DNA of 64,000 bases, taken from the NCBI RefSeq assembly GCF_030014915.1, contig NZ_JAGIXS010000008.1:124001-188000 (forward strand). Direction: 5' to 3'. Under the pieces are notes generated by a model. It did no database searches. It saw only the letters and a list, made by a program, of their open reading frames with translations, and was not told the origin of the DNA. This document shows, piece by piece, positions 19,270-30,197 of this stretch; positions within the stretch are counted from its first letter, which is position 1, and the number at the start of each line of letters is the position of its first letter. The stretch comes from Pelomonas sp. V22. Lineage in GTDB: Bacteria > Pseudomonadota > Gammaproteobacteria > Burkholderiales > Burkholderiaceae_C. A program made the position numbers and the translations under genes.

Positions 19270-20646
19270 CTATTTGCCTATGCAAAAACTGCTGAAGATG
19301 ACGCCCAGCAGCTCGTCGGCGGTGAAGGCGCCGGTGATCTCGCCGAGGGCGTCGTGCGCGAGGCGCAGCTCTTCAGCAAGCAGGTCCAGGGCGGGAGGCT
19401 TTTGCACCGAAACGGCATGGGCCATGGCCAGATGCTCCTGCGTGCGGCGCAAGGCCTGCACATGGCGCTCGCGGGCGATGAAGAGGCCCTCGGGCGTCGC
19501 GTGCCAGCCGACTTGCTGGAGCAAGCGCTGGCGCAGCGCGTCCAGGCCCGCACCGGTCTTCGCGGACAGGGTGAGCGCTGTCGCGGGCAGGTCACGCCCA
19601 TGTGGAACGTCAGCCTTGTTGTAGACCTGCAGGATGCGGCTCGGATCGACGCCAGCGAGGCGCTCTGCAATCAGCTTGTCTTCGGCTTCGTAGTTGCTCT
19701 GGCCCAGGCGGCCGAGGTCGTGCAGGAAGAGCACCACGTCTGCATCGCTGATTGCCTCCCAGCTGCGCGCCACACCGATGCGCTCGACCTCGTCCTCGGT
19801 CTCGCGCAGGCCGGCGGTGTCGCTGATGTGCAGGGGCACGCCCTCGATCTGTATGGTCTGGCTGACCTTGTCGCGCGTGGTGCCCGGGATGGGTGTGACG
19901 ATGGCCAGCTCGGCGCCGGCCAGCGCGTTCAGGAGCGAGCTCTTGCCGACGTTGGGTTGGCCGGCGAGCACGACCTTGATGCCTTCGCGCAGGAGCGCGC
20001 CTTGCTGGGTGCGATCCAGCACGCGGTCGAGTTGTGCGGAGAGGCGGGCGAGGCGGCCGAGGGCATCGGCCTGCTCGAGGAAGTCGATTTCTTCTTCCGG
20101 GAAGTCCAGCGTGGCCTCGACCAGCATGCGCAGGTTGATCAAGGCGTCGCGCAGCTTGCCGACTTCATCGGATAAGGCGCCCGACAAGGCGCGGCTGGCG
20201 CTGCGTGCGGCGGCCTCGGTGCTGGCATCGATCAGGTCGGCCACGGCCTCGGCTTGCGCCAGATCCAGCTTGCCGTTCAGGAAGGCCCGCTGCGTGAACT
20301 CGCCGGGCTCAGCCAGGCGCACCCGCATCTCAGCGCCGGCTTCCATGCAGCGTGCCAGCAGCAGCTGCAGCACGACGGGGCCGCCATGCGCCTGCAGCTC
20401 CAGCACATGCTCGCCGGTGTAGGAGTGCGGCGCCGGGAACAGCAGGGCCAGACCCTGGTCGATGGCATCGCCAGCGGCCGAACGGAAAGGGAGGTAGCTC
20501 GCCTCGCGCGCCTTGAGCGGCCGGCCGCAGATCGCTTCGACGAGGGGGGTCAGGTCTTGCGGCGACGAGACCCGCACGATGCCGACAGCCCCGCGCCCGG
20601 GGGCGGTGGCGATGGCGGCGATGGGGTCTTGGTGGCGAGCAAGCAT
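19270..20646 (-). CDS. mnmE: tRNA uridine-5-carboxymethylaminomethyl modification GTPase
   Basis: A 458-residue MnmE (TrmE) protein. It has the N-terminal folate-binding domain starting [17 protein letters not shown], helical domain, an inserted G domain (G1 GQPNVGKSS, near 225; G2 with PGTTRD; G3 DTAGLRE; G4 NKAD) and the universal C-terminus FCIGK with the catalytic cysteine. With MnmG it modifies U34 of several tRNAs. It lies in the usual rpmH-rnpA-yidD-yidC-mnmE order but is separated from yidC by a terminator at 20803-20840, so it probably has its own promoter. Confidence 0.97.
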   Translation of the reverse strand: MLARHQDPIAAIATAPGRGAVGIVRVSSPQDLTPLVEAICGRPLKAREASYLPFRSAAGDAIDQGLALLFPAPHSYTGEHVLELQAHGGPVVLQLLLARCMEAGAEMRVRLAEPGEFTQRAFLNGKLDLAQAEAVADLIDASTEAAARSASRALSGALSDEVGKLRDALINLRMLVEATLDFPEEEIDFLEQADALGRLARLSAQLDRVLDRTQQGALLREGIKVVLAGQPNVGKSSLLNALAGAELAIVTPIPGTTRDKVSQTIQIEGVPLHISDTAGLRETEDEVERIGVARSWEAISDADVVLFLHDLGRLGQSNYEAEDKLIAERLAGVDPSRILQVYNKADVPHGRDLPATALTLSAKTGAGLDALRQRLLQQVGWHATPEGLFIARERHVQALRRTQEHLAMAHAVSVQKPPALDLLAEELRLAHDALGEITGAFTADELLGVIFSSFCIGK

Positions 20647-20802
20647 CGGGCGATTGTCCCCGATGCTGTCTTTTGAATATGGCGCGGGGGAGGCCGGATC
20701 AGTTGCTTTCGTAAGCTCTGAACTCGCGCCTTCGATTCAGATTGGCTGTCGCCGCCCGGAATTCGCGCCCCGCATGAGCCCTATTAAAGGCGGCGGCCGG
20801 TC

Positions 20803-20840
20803 AAGAAAAAAGCCCCCAGACGCGGGGTGCGCTGGGGGCT
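20803..20840 (-). terminator. Rho-independent terminator after yidC
   Basis: On the minus strand AGCCCCCAG (20840-20832) pairs with CTGGGGGCT (20819-20811), followed by TTTTTTCTT. It sits 26 bases after the yidC stop and ends the rpmH-yidC transcript. Confidence 0.88.
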
Positions 20841-20865
20841 TCGTGGCTTATTGCCGGCGGCAGGC

Positions 20866-22560
20866 TTACTTGTTGGAGACGCCCAGCTGCTTGTTGATCA
20901 TCCATTGCTGGGCGATCGACAGGACGTTATTGACCAGCCAGTACAGCACCAGGCCGGCCGGGAAGAAGAAGAACATCACGCCAAAGGCCAGCGGCATGAT
21001 CCACATCATCTTCTGCTGCATCGGGTCCGGTGCCTTGGGGTTCAGCGCAACTTGCAGCACGCTGGTCGCGGTCATCAGGATGGGCAGCAGGCCGATGGGC
21101 GCGCCCAGGAAGTGGCCGAACAGGCTGTCAGGCTGCGAGAGGTCGGTGATCCACAGGATCCACGGCGCACCGCGCATCTCGACGCTGGACAGCAGCACCC
21201 AGTACAGGGCCAGGAAGAACGGCATCTGCAGGAAGATCGGCAGGCAGCCACCGATGGGGTTGACCTTCTCTTCCTTGTAGATGCGCATCATCTCCTGCTG
21301 CATCTGCTGCGGCTTGTCCTTCAGGCGCTCGCGCAGCTCCTGGATGCGCGGGCCCACGGCCTTCATCTTGGCCATGCTGCGGTAGGCGCTGGCGTTCAGC
21401 CAGTAGAAGGCGATCTTCAAGAGCACCACCAGCACGACGATGGCCCAGCCCCAGTTGCCGATGATCTTGTGCAGCTGGTCCAGCAGCCAGAACAGCGGCT
21501 GCGACAGCGCCTTGAAGATGCCGTAGTCCTTGACCAGTTGCAGGCCCGGTGCCAGCTCGGCCAGCTTGTTTTCTTCCTGCGGGCCGACGAAGAGCTGGTC
21601 TTCGGTGGTGGCCGAGGCGCCCGGAGCCAGCTGGCTCAGCGGGAACACCATGCCCACCGCGTACTGCGGCGTGGCCACGTCGGGCTGCTTGCGCACGAAG
21701 AAGCCGCGGTCGCCCTTGGCATTGCGCAGCCAGGCGCTGGTGAAGTAATGCTGGACCATGGCGACCCAGCCGTCTTCGGCGCGGGTCTCGAAGGTGGCCT
21801 TGCCCTTGTCGATGTCGGCGAACTCGATCTTCTGGAACTTGGACTTGTCCGTGTAGACCGCCGGGCCGGTGAAGGAGTTGGGCGCCATCGACGAGGCCTT
21901 GGCCTCGACATGGCCATCGCGGCGCAACTGCACGTAGAGCTGCGGCGTCACGGCGGCGGCCGAGGTGTTCTGCACCTCGTGCTTGACCGTCACCACGTAC
22001 TCGCCGCGCTTGAAGGTGTAGGTCTTGACCAGCTTCAGGCCGCCAGCCTCGGGCGACTCGAAACGCACGCTCAGCGCGTTGGCACCGTCCTTCAGCTCGC
22101 GCTCGCCGGGCTGCACGCTCATCAGCGTCAGGTGCGAGGGCGCGTCGGCCACGCCGGTCAGGCCGGTCTCGGCCTTGTAGAAGCGGCCGTTGGCGTCGTC
22201 CAGCACGACCACGTGGCCGCTGCGGTCAGCGCTGTCCTTGTGCTTCAGCAGCTCGACGCGGACCAGGCTGCCGCCCTGGGTGTCCAGCGTGGCCTTGATC
22301 AGGTCGGTGCTGATTTCAAACTTCTCACCCACCACGGCGGCCGAGGCTGCCGGGGCTACGCCCGGAGCTGCCGCAATGGCGCCAGAGGCCGCCGCAGCGA
22401 CCGGCACGCTGGCGGCGCTGCCAGCGGCCGAAGCCTGCTTGGCCACCGGCGCGGGGCTGAACATCGACGGGTGACCGTTGTGCTTCTGCCAGCCGTCCCA
22501 GAGCAGGACGAGCGACATGGTGAACACCACCCAGAGCACGGTGCGGCGTATATCAGTCAT
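20866..22560 (-). CDS. yidC: Membrane protein insertase YidC
   Basis: A 564-residue YidC/Oxa1 insertase of the Gram-negative long form. It has an N-terminal membrane anchor (TVLWVVFTMSLVLLW), an Ala-rich linker, a large periplasmic beta domain (about 90-340) and the C-terminal insertase core of five membrane segments, including NWGWAIVVLVVLLKI, GGCLPIFLQMPFFLALYW and PAGLVLYWLVNNVLSI, ending in a short basic tail. It inserts and folds inner-membrane proteins with or without SecYEG. Its start overlaps the yidD stop by four bases (ATGA). Confidence 0.97.
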   Translation of the reverse strand: MTDIRRTVLWVVFTMSLVLLWDGWQKHNGHPSMFSPAPVAKQASAAGSAASVPVAAAASGAIAAAPGVAPAASAAVVGEKFEISTDLIKATLDTQGGSLVRVELLKHKDSADRSGHVVVLDDANGRFYKAETGLTGVADAPSHLTLMSVQPGERELKDGANALSVRFESPEAGGLKLVKTYTFKRGEYVVTVKHEVQNTSAAAVTPQLYVQLRRDGHVEAKASSMAPNSFTGPAVYTDKSKFQKIEFADIDKGKATFETRAEDGWVAMVQHYFTSAWLRNAKGDRGFFVRKQPDVATPQYAVGMVFPLSQLAPGASATTEDQLFVGPQEENKLAELAPGLQLVKDYGIFKALSQPLFWLLDQLHKIIGNWGWAIVVLVVLLKIAFYWLNASAYRSMAKMKAVGPRIQELRERLKDKPQQMQQEMMRIYKEEKVNPIGGCLPIFLQMPFFLALYWVLLSSVEMRGAPWILWITDLSQPDSLFGHFLGAPIGLLPILMTATSVLQVALNPKAPDPMQQKMMWIMPLAFGVMFFFFPAGLVLYWLVNNVLSIAQQWMINKQLGVSNK

Positions 22561-22871
22561 GAGGAGGCTTCAGGATTGGTAGGGGATCGGGAATCGTCCG
22601 TCCGGCGCAGCAGCCGGCTGAACAACTTGGGGGGATGTTCGGGCACGCCATCATGGCCGCCCTCGCACCAGGGGTTGCAGCGCAGGATCCGATATGCGGT
22701 CAGACCGCTGCCCCACAAGGCGCCATGGCGCTCGAGAGCCTCGATCGAATAGGCCGAGCAGGTCGGATAGAAACGGCAGGAGGCGCCAAGCCAGGGGCTC
22801 AGCAGCAGGCGATAGCCCCGCACCAGGCCGATCAAGGCCTGTTGGGGAAGCTTGCGCAGGGAGAAAGCCAT
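22557..22871 (-). CDS. yidD: Membrane protein insertion efficiency factor YidD
   Basis: A 104-residue YidD with the family core RGYRLLLSPWLGASCRFYPTC, then CSAYSIEALERHG and RILRCNPWCEGGHDGVP. It is a small membrane-associated protein that helps YidC. It lies between rnpA (21-base gap) and yidC (four-base overlap), the standard order. The C-terminal tail after PPKLF is a little longer than usual and is poorly conserved in the family. Confidence 0.95.
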   Translation of the reverse strand: MAFSLRKLPQQALIGLVRGYRLLLSPWLGASCRFYPTCSAYSIEALERHGALWGSGLTAYRILRCNPWCEGGHDGVPEHPPKLFSRLLRRTDDSRSPTNPEASS

Positions 22872-22892
22872 GGCCGCTCGGGGAATACCGGC

Positions 22893-23399
22893 TCAGGCCG
22901 CCGCGCTCGGCGCGGCCGGTGCTGCCGGCACCGCAACAGCCTGGGCGCCGCCTTGGCGCCTGGCCACGCGGCTGACCAGCTGTGCCAGCTCGCTGCGCGC
23001 GGCAGAGCGCAGCGCATCGGACGAGGCACTGACGAACTGCTTGCGATCGAACGGCGCGCGCAGCCGCACCACCCACAGGCCCGGAGGCAGGGTGGCGGCA
23101 CCGGTCTCGAAGACCGCACGGATCTGGCGCTTGAACAGGTTGCGAGTCACCGCCCGCTTGGCGTGGCGCTTGGGCACCACGGTGCCCAGCCAGCAGCCCT
23201 CCACCGGCTTTTCGTCCACAGGTCTGTGGGCAGCCGGTGCAGCAGCTGTTGATAAGTCGGCCGCTGCTGTGGATAAGCGATAGGCCGGCAGACTCGGCTC
23301 CGCCGCCACGTGGTGGACTGCGAAGTGGCTGCTGCGGGCGCGGCTGGGGGTGCCCAGCACGCGCTCAAAGTCGGCCGATCGCACGATCCGGCCGATCAT
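22893..23399 (-). CDS. rnpA: Ribonuclease P protein component
   Basis: A 168-residue RnpA, longer than the 119 residues of E. coli. The RNA-binding RNR block is clear: VVPKRHAKRAVTRNLFKRQ. The N-terminal block MIGRIVRSADFERVL and strand ARSSHFAVHHV are normal. Two additions explain the length: an insert of about 28 residues near 40-68 (LSTAAADLSTAAAP and on to RPVDEKPVEG), and an Ala/Val-rich tail. The insert's DNA contains DnaA-box matches. The protein binds RNase P RNA to process pre-tRNA 5' ends. It follows rpmH by 18 bases. Confidence 0.94.
   Translation of the reverse strand: MIGRIVRSADFERVLGTPSRARSSHFAVHHVAAEPSLPAYRLSTAAADLSTAAAPAAHRPVDEKPVEGCWLGTVVPKRHAKRAVTRNLFKRQIRAVFETGAATLPPGLWVVRLRAPFDRKQFVSASSDALRSAARSELAQLVSRVARRQGGAQAVAVPAAPAAPSAAA
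23247..23276 (-). promoter_or_regulatory. Two DnaA boxes inside the rnpA insert
   Basis: TGTTGATAA at 23247-23255 (one mismatch to the E. coli consensus) and TGTGGATAA at 23268-23276 (perfect), in the same orientation with starts 21 bases apart. A weaker match, TCGTCCACA (7 of 9), lies at 23212-23220. Read as rnpA codons, each strong box encodes Leu-Ser-Thr. They are about 300-700 bases from the dnaA start and may be part of the origin. Confidence 0.6.
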
Positions 23400-23417
23400 C
23401 TGTCTGGTCCCTTGGAC

Positions 23418-23552
23418 TTAGACGGCCAGGCGCTTGCGGCCCTTGGCGCGGCGCGCAGCGATGACGGCGCGGCCGCCACGGGTCTTCATGCGGACCAGGA
23501 AGCCGTGGGTACGGGCGCGACGGGTCTTCGATGCTTGGTAAGTACGCTTCAT
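23418..23552 (-). CDS. rpmH: 50S ribosomal protein L34
   Basis: A 44-residue L34 encoded by ATG 23552 to TAA 23418. It begins [18 protein letters not shown] and contains [19 protein letters not shown], which is diagnostic. It is a basic protein of the large ribosomal subunit. It is first in the leftward rpmH-rnpA-yidD-yidC operon and has a good promoter at 23773-23801. Confidence 0.97.
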   Translation of the reverse strand: MKRTYQASKTRRARTHGFLVRMKTRGGRAVIAARRAKGRKRLAV

Positions 23553-23772
23553 TTTGCAACCTCTAGCGGGCTGTCAAGCCCAGGGGGACGTCCTGCGGAC
23601 GCACGGTGGATAAGGGACGCCCAATCATTCAAGGGCTCATCAAGCCCCTCATGGGTTCGCTGGGTAGCGGTCACGGGCGCTTGAGGTGACTGGCCTTGAG
23701 GCCCCAATGAAGAGACCCTTCAGCCAAACCACGCGCCCACGCAAATCCGTCCGGCGTCCTGGAAAACCCGCG

Positions 23773-23801
23773 ATTACACCAAAGATTGCGGGCAGGGTCA
23801 A
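23773..23801 (-). promoter_or_regulatory. Sigma-70 promoter for rpmH operon
   Basis: On the minus strand: -35 TTGACC (23801-23796, 5 of 6), a 17-base spacer, and -10 TGTAAT (23778-23773, 5 of 6). It would start transcription near 23766, giving a leader of about 210 bases that crosses the DnaA box at 23605-23613. Confidence 0.65.
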
Positions 23802-23835
23802 TGCGAGGGTTGGCCCGGGTGGGGATTTCAAGGGC

Positions 23836-23864
23836 TTGACCCTCTAAAAAATTCTGTGGATAAC
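23836..23864 (+). promoter_or_regulatory. Sigma-70 promoter for dnaA, overlapped by a DnaA box
   Basis: -35 TTGACC (23836-23841, 5 of 6), a 17-base spacer, and -10 GATAAC (23859-23864, 4 of 6). The perfect DnaA box TGTGGATAA (23855-23863) covers almost the whole -10, an arrangement that would let DnaA repress its own gene. Confidence 0.55.
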
Positions 23865-23923
23865 CCCGGTCTGGCCGGCTTCGAATCCGTACAATCCGGC
23901 CGCTCAAGAATAAGTTTTCCACA

Positions 23924-25372
23924 ATGAGCCTAGACCTCTGGCAGCGCGGCTGTGAACGCCTGGCCGCTGAGCTGCCCGAACAGCAATTCAACACCTGGAT
24001 CCGGCCCCTGCCGGAGGCCGAGGTGCAGGACGCGGGAGGAGCGGACGGCATCGTCGTCTCGCTGCGCGTCCCCAACCGCTTCAAGCTGGACTGGATCCGC
24101 AACCAGTACGCCGGCCGCATCGAATCCATCCTGACCGAACTGGCCGGCAAGCCCGCGAGGCTGGAGCTGGCCCTGGCCGCGCGTGAGGCCGGCGTGGCCC
24201 GCCCCGCCCTGCCGGCCAACCAGCCGGTGGCCGTAGGCCAGGTGCTGCACAACGGCCTGCGGCCCGTGGCGGCCAAGGTGCAGGAGCCCCTGCCCGGCAT
24301 GGCCAGCGCACCCATGGCTGACGTGGCGGCCACACCTGCGCCGAGCGCCACCCGCCATCGCATCAACCCGGCCCTGACCTTCGACACCCTGGTCCCCGGC
24401 CGCGCCAACCAGATGGCCCGCACGGCGGCCCTGCACGTGGCCGGCGCGCCGGGTGCGATGTACAACCCGCTGTTCATTTATGGCGGCGTGGGCCTCGGCA
24501 AGACCCATCTGATCCACGCCGTGGGCAATGCCCTCCTGAAGGACAAGCCGGACGCCCGCGTGCTCTACCTGCACGCCGAGCAGTTCATCTCCGACGTGGT
24601 GAAGAACTACCAGCGCAAGACCTTTGACGAGCTCAAGGCCAAGTACCACTCGCTGGACCTGCTCTTGATCGACGATGTGCAGTTCTTCGCCGGCAAGGAC
24701 CGTACGCAGGAGGAGTTCTTCAACGCCTTCGAGGCGCTGCTGGCCAAGCGCGCCCACATCATCATGACCTCGGACACGTATCCGAAGGGCCTGGTGGACA
24801 TCGACGAACGCCTCACGAGCCGCTTCGACGCCGGCCTGACGGTGGCCATCGAGCCGCCCGAGCTCGAGATGCGCGTGGCCATTCTGATCAAGAAGGCCGA
24901 GGCTGAAGCCACGCCGATGCCGGAGGACGTGGCCTTCTTCATCGCCAAGAACGTGCGCGCCAATGTGCGCGAGCTGGAGGGCGCGCTGCGCAAGGTGCTG
25001 GCCTACAGCCGCTTCTCGCACAAGGAAATCAACATCCAGCTGGCGCGCGAGGCGCTGAAAGACCTGCTCTCGATCCAGAACCGGCAGATCTCGGTCGAGA
25101 ACATCCAGAAGACGGTGGCCGACTTCTACAAGATCAAGATCGCCGACATGTACAGCAAGAAGCGACCGGCCAGCATTGCCCGGCCGCGCCAGATTGCCAT
25201 GTACCTGGCCAAGGAGCTGACCCAGAAGAGCCTGCCCGAGATCGGCGAGTTGTTCGGCGGCCGCGACCACACGACCGTGCTGCACGCCGTGCGCAAGATC
25301 GGTGGCGAACGTCAGAAGAACACCGAGCTGAACCAGCAGCTGCACGTGCTGGAGCAGACGCTCAAGGGCTAA
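23924..25372 (+). CDS. dnaA: Chromosomal replication initiator protein DnaA
   Basis: A 482-residue DnaA, standard length. Domain I (1-75, [22 protein letters not shown]), an Ala/Pro-rich linker (about 85-145), the AAA+ domain with Walker [10 protein letters not shown] (about 186-194) and Walker [10 protein letters not shown] (about 245), and domain IV with the DNA-binding signature [10 protein letters not shown] (about 446). It opens oriC and acts as a transcription factor. ATG 23924 is the only sensible start. Confidence 0.98.
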   Translation: MSLDLWQRGCERLAAELPEQQFNTWIRPLPEAEVQDAGGADGIVVSLRVPNRFKLDWIRNQYAGRIESILTELAGKPARLELALAAREAGVARPALPANQPVAVGQVLHNGLRPVAAKVQEPLPGMASAPMADVAATPAPSATRHRINPALTFDTLVPGRANQMARTAALHVAGAPGAMYNPLFIYGGVGLGKTHLIHAVGNALLKDKPDARVLYLHAEQFISDVVKNYQRKTFDELKAKYHSLDLLLIDDVQFFAGKDRTQEEFFNAFEALLAKRAHIIMTSDTYPKGLVDIDERLTSRFDAGLTVAIEPPELEMRVAILIKKAEAEATPMPEDVAFFIAKNVRANVRELEGALRKVLAYSRFSHKEINIQLAREALKDLLSIQNRQISVENIQKTVADFYKIKIADMYSKKRPASIARPRQIAMYLAKELTQKSLPEIGELFGGRDHTTVLHAVRKIGGERQKNTELNQQLHVLEQTLKG

Positions 25373-25507
25373 AAACTCCTCTGGTTTCCACCCTCGGGAA
25401 CAACCCGATTCCTGGGCGACAATGCGCGCTGTTGCTCGCGCGCGCGTTAGTCAGAGTGGTGTGACCCGCCGCCCGAGCCCATGCCGAACAAGTGGAGAGA
25501 GGTTGAC

Positions 25508-26632
25508 ATGATTGTGTTGAAAGCCGCCCAGGACCAGGTGCTTGGTGCCTTGCAAGCCGTTTCCGGCATCGTCGAGCGCCGCCACACCCTGCCGGTCCTG
25601 GCCAACGTGCTGATCCGCAAGACCGGCTCGCAGATCGAGCTGACCACCAGCGATCTCGAGATCCAGGTGCGCACCACGGCCGAGCTGGGCGGCGACGCCG
25701 GCAACTTCTCGACCACCGTCGGCGCCCGCAAGCTGATCGACATCTTGCGCTCCATGCCGGCCGACCAGGTCGTCTCGCTGACCAGCAACCAGAACAAGCT
25801 GACCCTGCAAGGCGGCAAGAGCCGCTTCACGCTGCAGACCCTGCCGGCCGACGACTTCCCGCTGGTGCAGGAAGCCGCCGACTTCGGCCCGGTGTTCGCC
25901 GTGCCACAGAAGACGCTGAAGGCGCTGATCAACCAGGTGCACTTCTCGATGGCGGTGCACGACATCCGCTACTACCTGAACGGCATCCTCTTCGTCGCCG
26001 AAGGCAAGAGCCTCACGCTGGTGGCGACGGACGGCCACCGCCTCGCGCTGGCCCAGGCCACGCTGGAAACCGACATCCCCAAGCAGGAAGTCATCCTGCC
26101 CCGCAAGACGGTGCTCGAGCTGATGCGCCTCTTGAAGGACGGTGGCAAGGACGGCTCGGACGACCAGCCCATCGAGATGCGCTTCGCCGGCAACCAGGCC
26201 AAGTTCTCGTTCTCGGGCATGGAGTTCGTCACCAAGCTGGTCGAGGGCAAGTTCCCCGACTACAACCGCGTGATCCCCAAGAACCACAAGTTCCGCGTCA
26301 CCCTCGGCCGCGCCCCGCTGCTGGCCAGCCTGCAGCGCGCCGCCATCCTCACGAGCGAGAAGTTCAAGGCCGTGCGCCTGTCCTTCGAGCCGGGCCTGCT
26401 CTCCATTGCCTCCAGCAACGCCGAGCAGGAGGAGGCCAAAGAAGAGATCGAGATCGACTACGGCGGCGACCTGATCGAAACCGGCTTCAACGTGACCTAC
26501 CTGATGGACGCCCTGGCGAACATGGGCCAGGACATGGTCAACATCGACCTGAACGACAGCGCCTCCAGCGCGCTGATCACGATCCCGGAACAGACCGGTT
26601 TCAAGTACGTCGTGATGCCGATGCGGATCTAA
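25508..26632 (+). CDS. dnaN: DNA polymerase III beta sliding clamp
   Basis: A 374-residue beta clamp, slightly longer than E. coli DnaN (366). It has three clamp domains; recognisable segments are MIVLKAAQDQVLGALQ, IVERRHTLPVLANVL, the central YYLNGILFV and DGHRLA, and the C-terminal YVVMPMRI. The ATG at 25508 follows GAGAGAGG and gives the normal N-terminus; an in-frame ATG 27 bases upstream would add nine residues. The 135-bp dnaA-dnaN gap may hold its own promoter. Confidence 0.98.
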   Translation: MIVLKAAQDQVLGALQAVSGIVERRHTLPVLANVLIRKTGSQIELTTSDLEIQVRTTAELGGDAGNFSTTVGARKLIDILRSMPADQVVSLTSNQNKLTLQGGKSRFTLQTLPADDFPLVQEAADFGPVFAVPQKTLKALINQVHFSMAVHDIRYYLNGILFVAEGKSLTLVATDGHRLALAQATLETDIPKQEVILPRKTVLELMRLLKDGGKDGSDDQPIEMRFAGNQAKFSFSGMEFVTKLVEGKFPDYNRVIPKNHKFRVTLGRAPLLASLQRAAILTSEKFKAVRLSFEPGLLSIASSNAEQEEAKEEIEIDYGGDLIETGFNVTYLMDALANMGQDMVNIDLNDSASSALITIPEQTGFKYVVMPMRI

Positions 26633-26697
26633 GGTCAGACGAGAGATTGATAGACAGCGGGCGAGGATTCACATCCAGCCCGCTTCAATGCTTTTAA

Positions 26698-29292
<2,595 letters not shown>

Positions 29293-29327
29293 TCGTCGCA
29301 AACGCACCCATACGCTGAGAGTCTGGG

Positions 29328-29366
29328 GCCCCAAGAGGCGAAAGCCTTTTGGGGCTCGTTTCTTTT
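29328..29366 (+). terminator. Rho-independent terminator after gyrB
   Basis: A 12-bp stem, GCCCCAAGAGGC with GCCTTTTGGGGC (one G-T pair), a GAAA tetraloop, then TCGTTTCTTTTT. It starts 36 bases after the gyrB stop. Confidence 0.92.
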
Positions 29367-29469
29367 TGGCCATCAGCACGAGATATTGGTAGCTCACGCC
29401 ATGAGCCTGCTGGCTCATACATTCAGGGCTGGCGAGCCATCGGCACGCCCAAATGCCTGGAGCTTCGCC

Positions 29470-29814
29470 ATGAATCCCGCCCAGTTGTCTGCCAAGTTTG
29501 TCGAGAAGATCCCGCTCTTTCGCGGCGATGCCAGCCGGGAGGTGGCCGCACATGCCCGACACATCGCGTCAGGTCATGTACTGAAGTTGCCGGCCACGGT
29601 GCAGGATCCGCCTCTCTTGCTTGCGACGAGCCCGGGTGAGGTCAACGAGCGATTGCTCCAGGCCTTGTTCGGCCAATGGCCTCCCGGTAGGCCTCGAGGC
29701 CGACGCGATGTCATCACGCCCATGAGCGGTGTTTCGGTCAGGTATGTCGACTGGTCTGAGTGGTGCGCCCTGTCTGGTCCAGACATCTCGTTGAGCGGCA
29801 AAAGCGCGCCATGA
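29470..29814 (+). CDS. Hypothetical protein, 114 residues
   Basis: Not recognised. The frame gives a mixed, soluble-looking protein starting MNPAQLSAKFVEKIPLF, with SGHVLKLPATVQDPPLLLA in the middle and a Gly/Pro/Arg-rich stretch near 70. No signal peptide or membrane segment. Its stop overlaps the next gene's ATG (ATGA), which argues it is translated. An in-frame ATG at 29401 would add 23 residues. It lies between the gyrB terminator and another terminator at 30068, forming a separate two-gene unit. Base composition is somewhat less GC-rich than its neighbours. Confidence 0.5.
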   Translation: MNPAQLSAKFVEKIPLFRGDASREVAAHARHIASGHVLKLPATVQDPPLLLATSPGEVNERLLQALFGQWPPGRPRGRRDVITPMSGVSVRYVDWSEWCALSGPDISLSGKSAP

Positions 29815-30050
29815 GCAAAACAGGTCAAGCCAAGCGCGGCAAGTACGAAGACATCTGCGAAGAACTCTTGCATCGGCTGAAGGCCGAGTCCTGCATCGTG
29901 CTGATCAATGGTGGCATTTACGGGAATGGCATGTCGTTCTCCTATTACGAGATCGCCGACAAGCCCGAATTGCTCCGCAAGCACGCAACCATGCTGGACA
30001 TGAATGCAGCCGAGTTGAGACGCCAAGCCGGTGATGTCACCGAGCATTGA
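29811..30050 (+). CDS. Hypothetical protein, 79 residues
   Basis: A small protein of unknown function starting MSKTGQAKRGKYEDICE. The middle, CIVLINGGIYGNGMSFS, has a hydrophobic strand then a Gly/Asn-rich turn, reminiscent of small phage-like hypothetical proteins with a GGxxGxGFS pattern, but this is only a loose resemblance. The C-terminus ELLRKHATMLDMNA looks helical. It is translationally coupled to the gene before it by a four-base overlap and is followed at 18 bases by a terminator. Confidence 0.6.
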   Translation: MSKTGQAKRGKYEDICEELLHRLKAESCIVLINGGIYGNGMSFSYYEIADKPELLRKHATMLDMNAAELRRQAGDVTEH

Positions 30051-30067
30051 GCCTCACGCCTGCCCCT

Positions 30068-30099
30068 CAACGCCCGGCTTCGCCGGGCGTTGCCGTTTC
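30068..30099 (+). terminator. Rho-independent terminator after the two-gene unit
   Basis: A perfect 11-bp stem, CAACGCCCGGC (30068-30078) and GCCGGGCGTTG (30082-30092), with loop TTC and a short CCGTTTCT tail. The T-run is weak, so it might also act as a processing hairpin. Confidence 0.7.
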
Positions 30100-30197
30100 T
30101 CGCTACCATGCATCGCACTTGCATCGCCCTGGGCCTCGCCGTCAATCCATTGACGCGCAAGCCACGTCGGGCTGCGATCACAGGGAGCACAACAACA

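Larger units (their letters stand above)
23553..23923. other. oriC: Probable chromosomal replication origin (oriC), rpmH-dnaA interval
   Basis: A 371-bp gene-free gap between divergent rpmH and dnaA, the usual oriC site in this group. DnaA-box matches are GGTGGATAA (23605-23613, 8 of 9), TGTGGATAA (23855-23863, perfect) and TTTTCCACA (23915-23923, 8 of 9), the last touching the dnaA start codon. The most AT-rich part is around 23843-23863 (CTCTAAAAAATTC then the perfect box). Divergent promoters for rpmH and dnaA are inside. Other boxes lie in rnpA. The box count is modest, so the functional origin may extend outside this gap. Confidence 0.7.
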
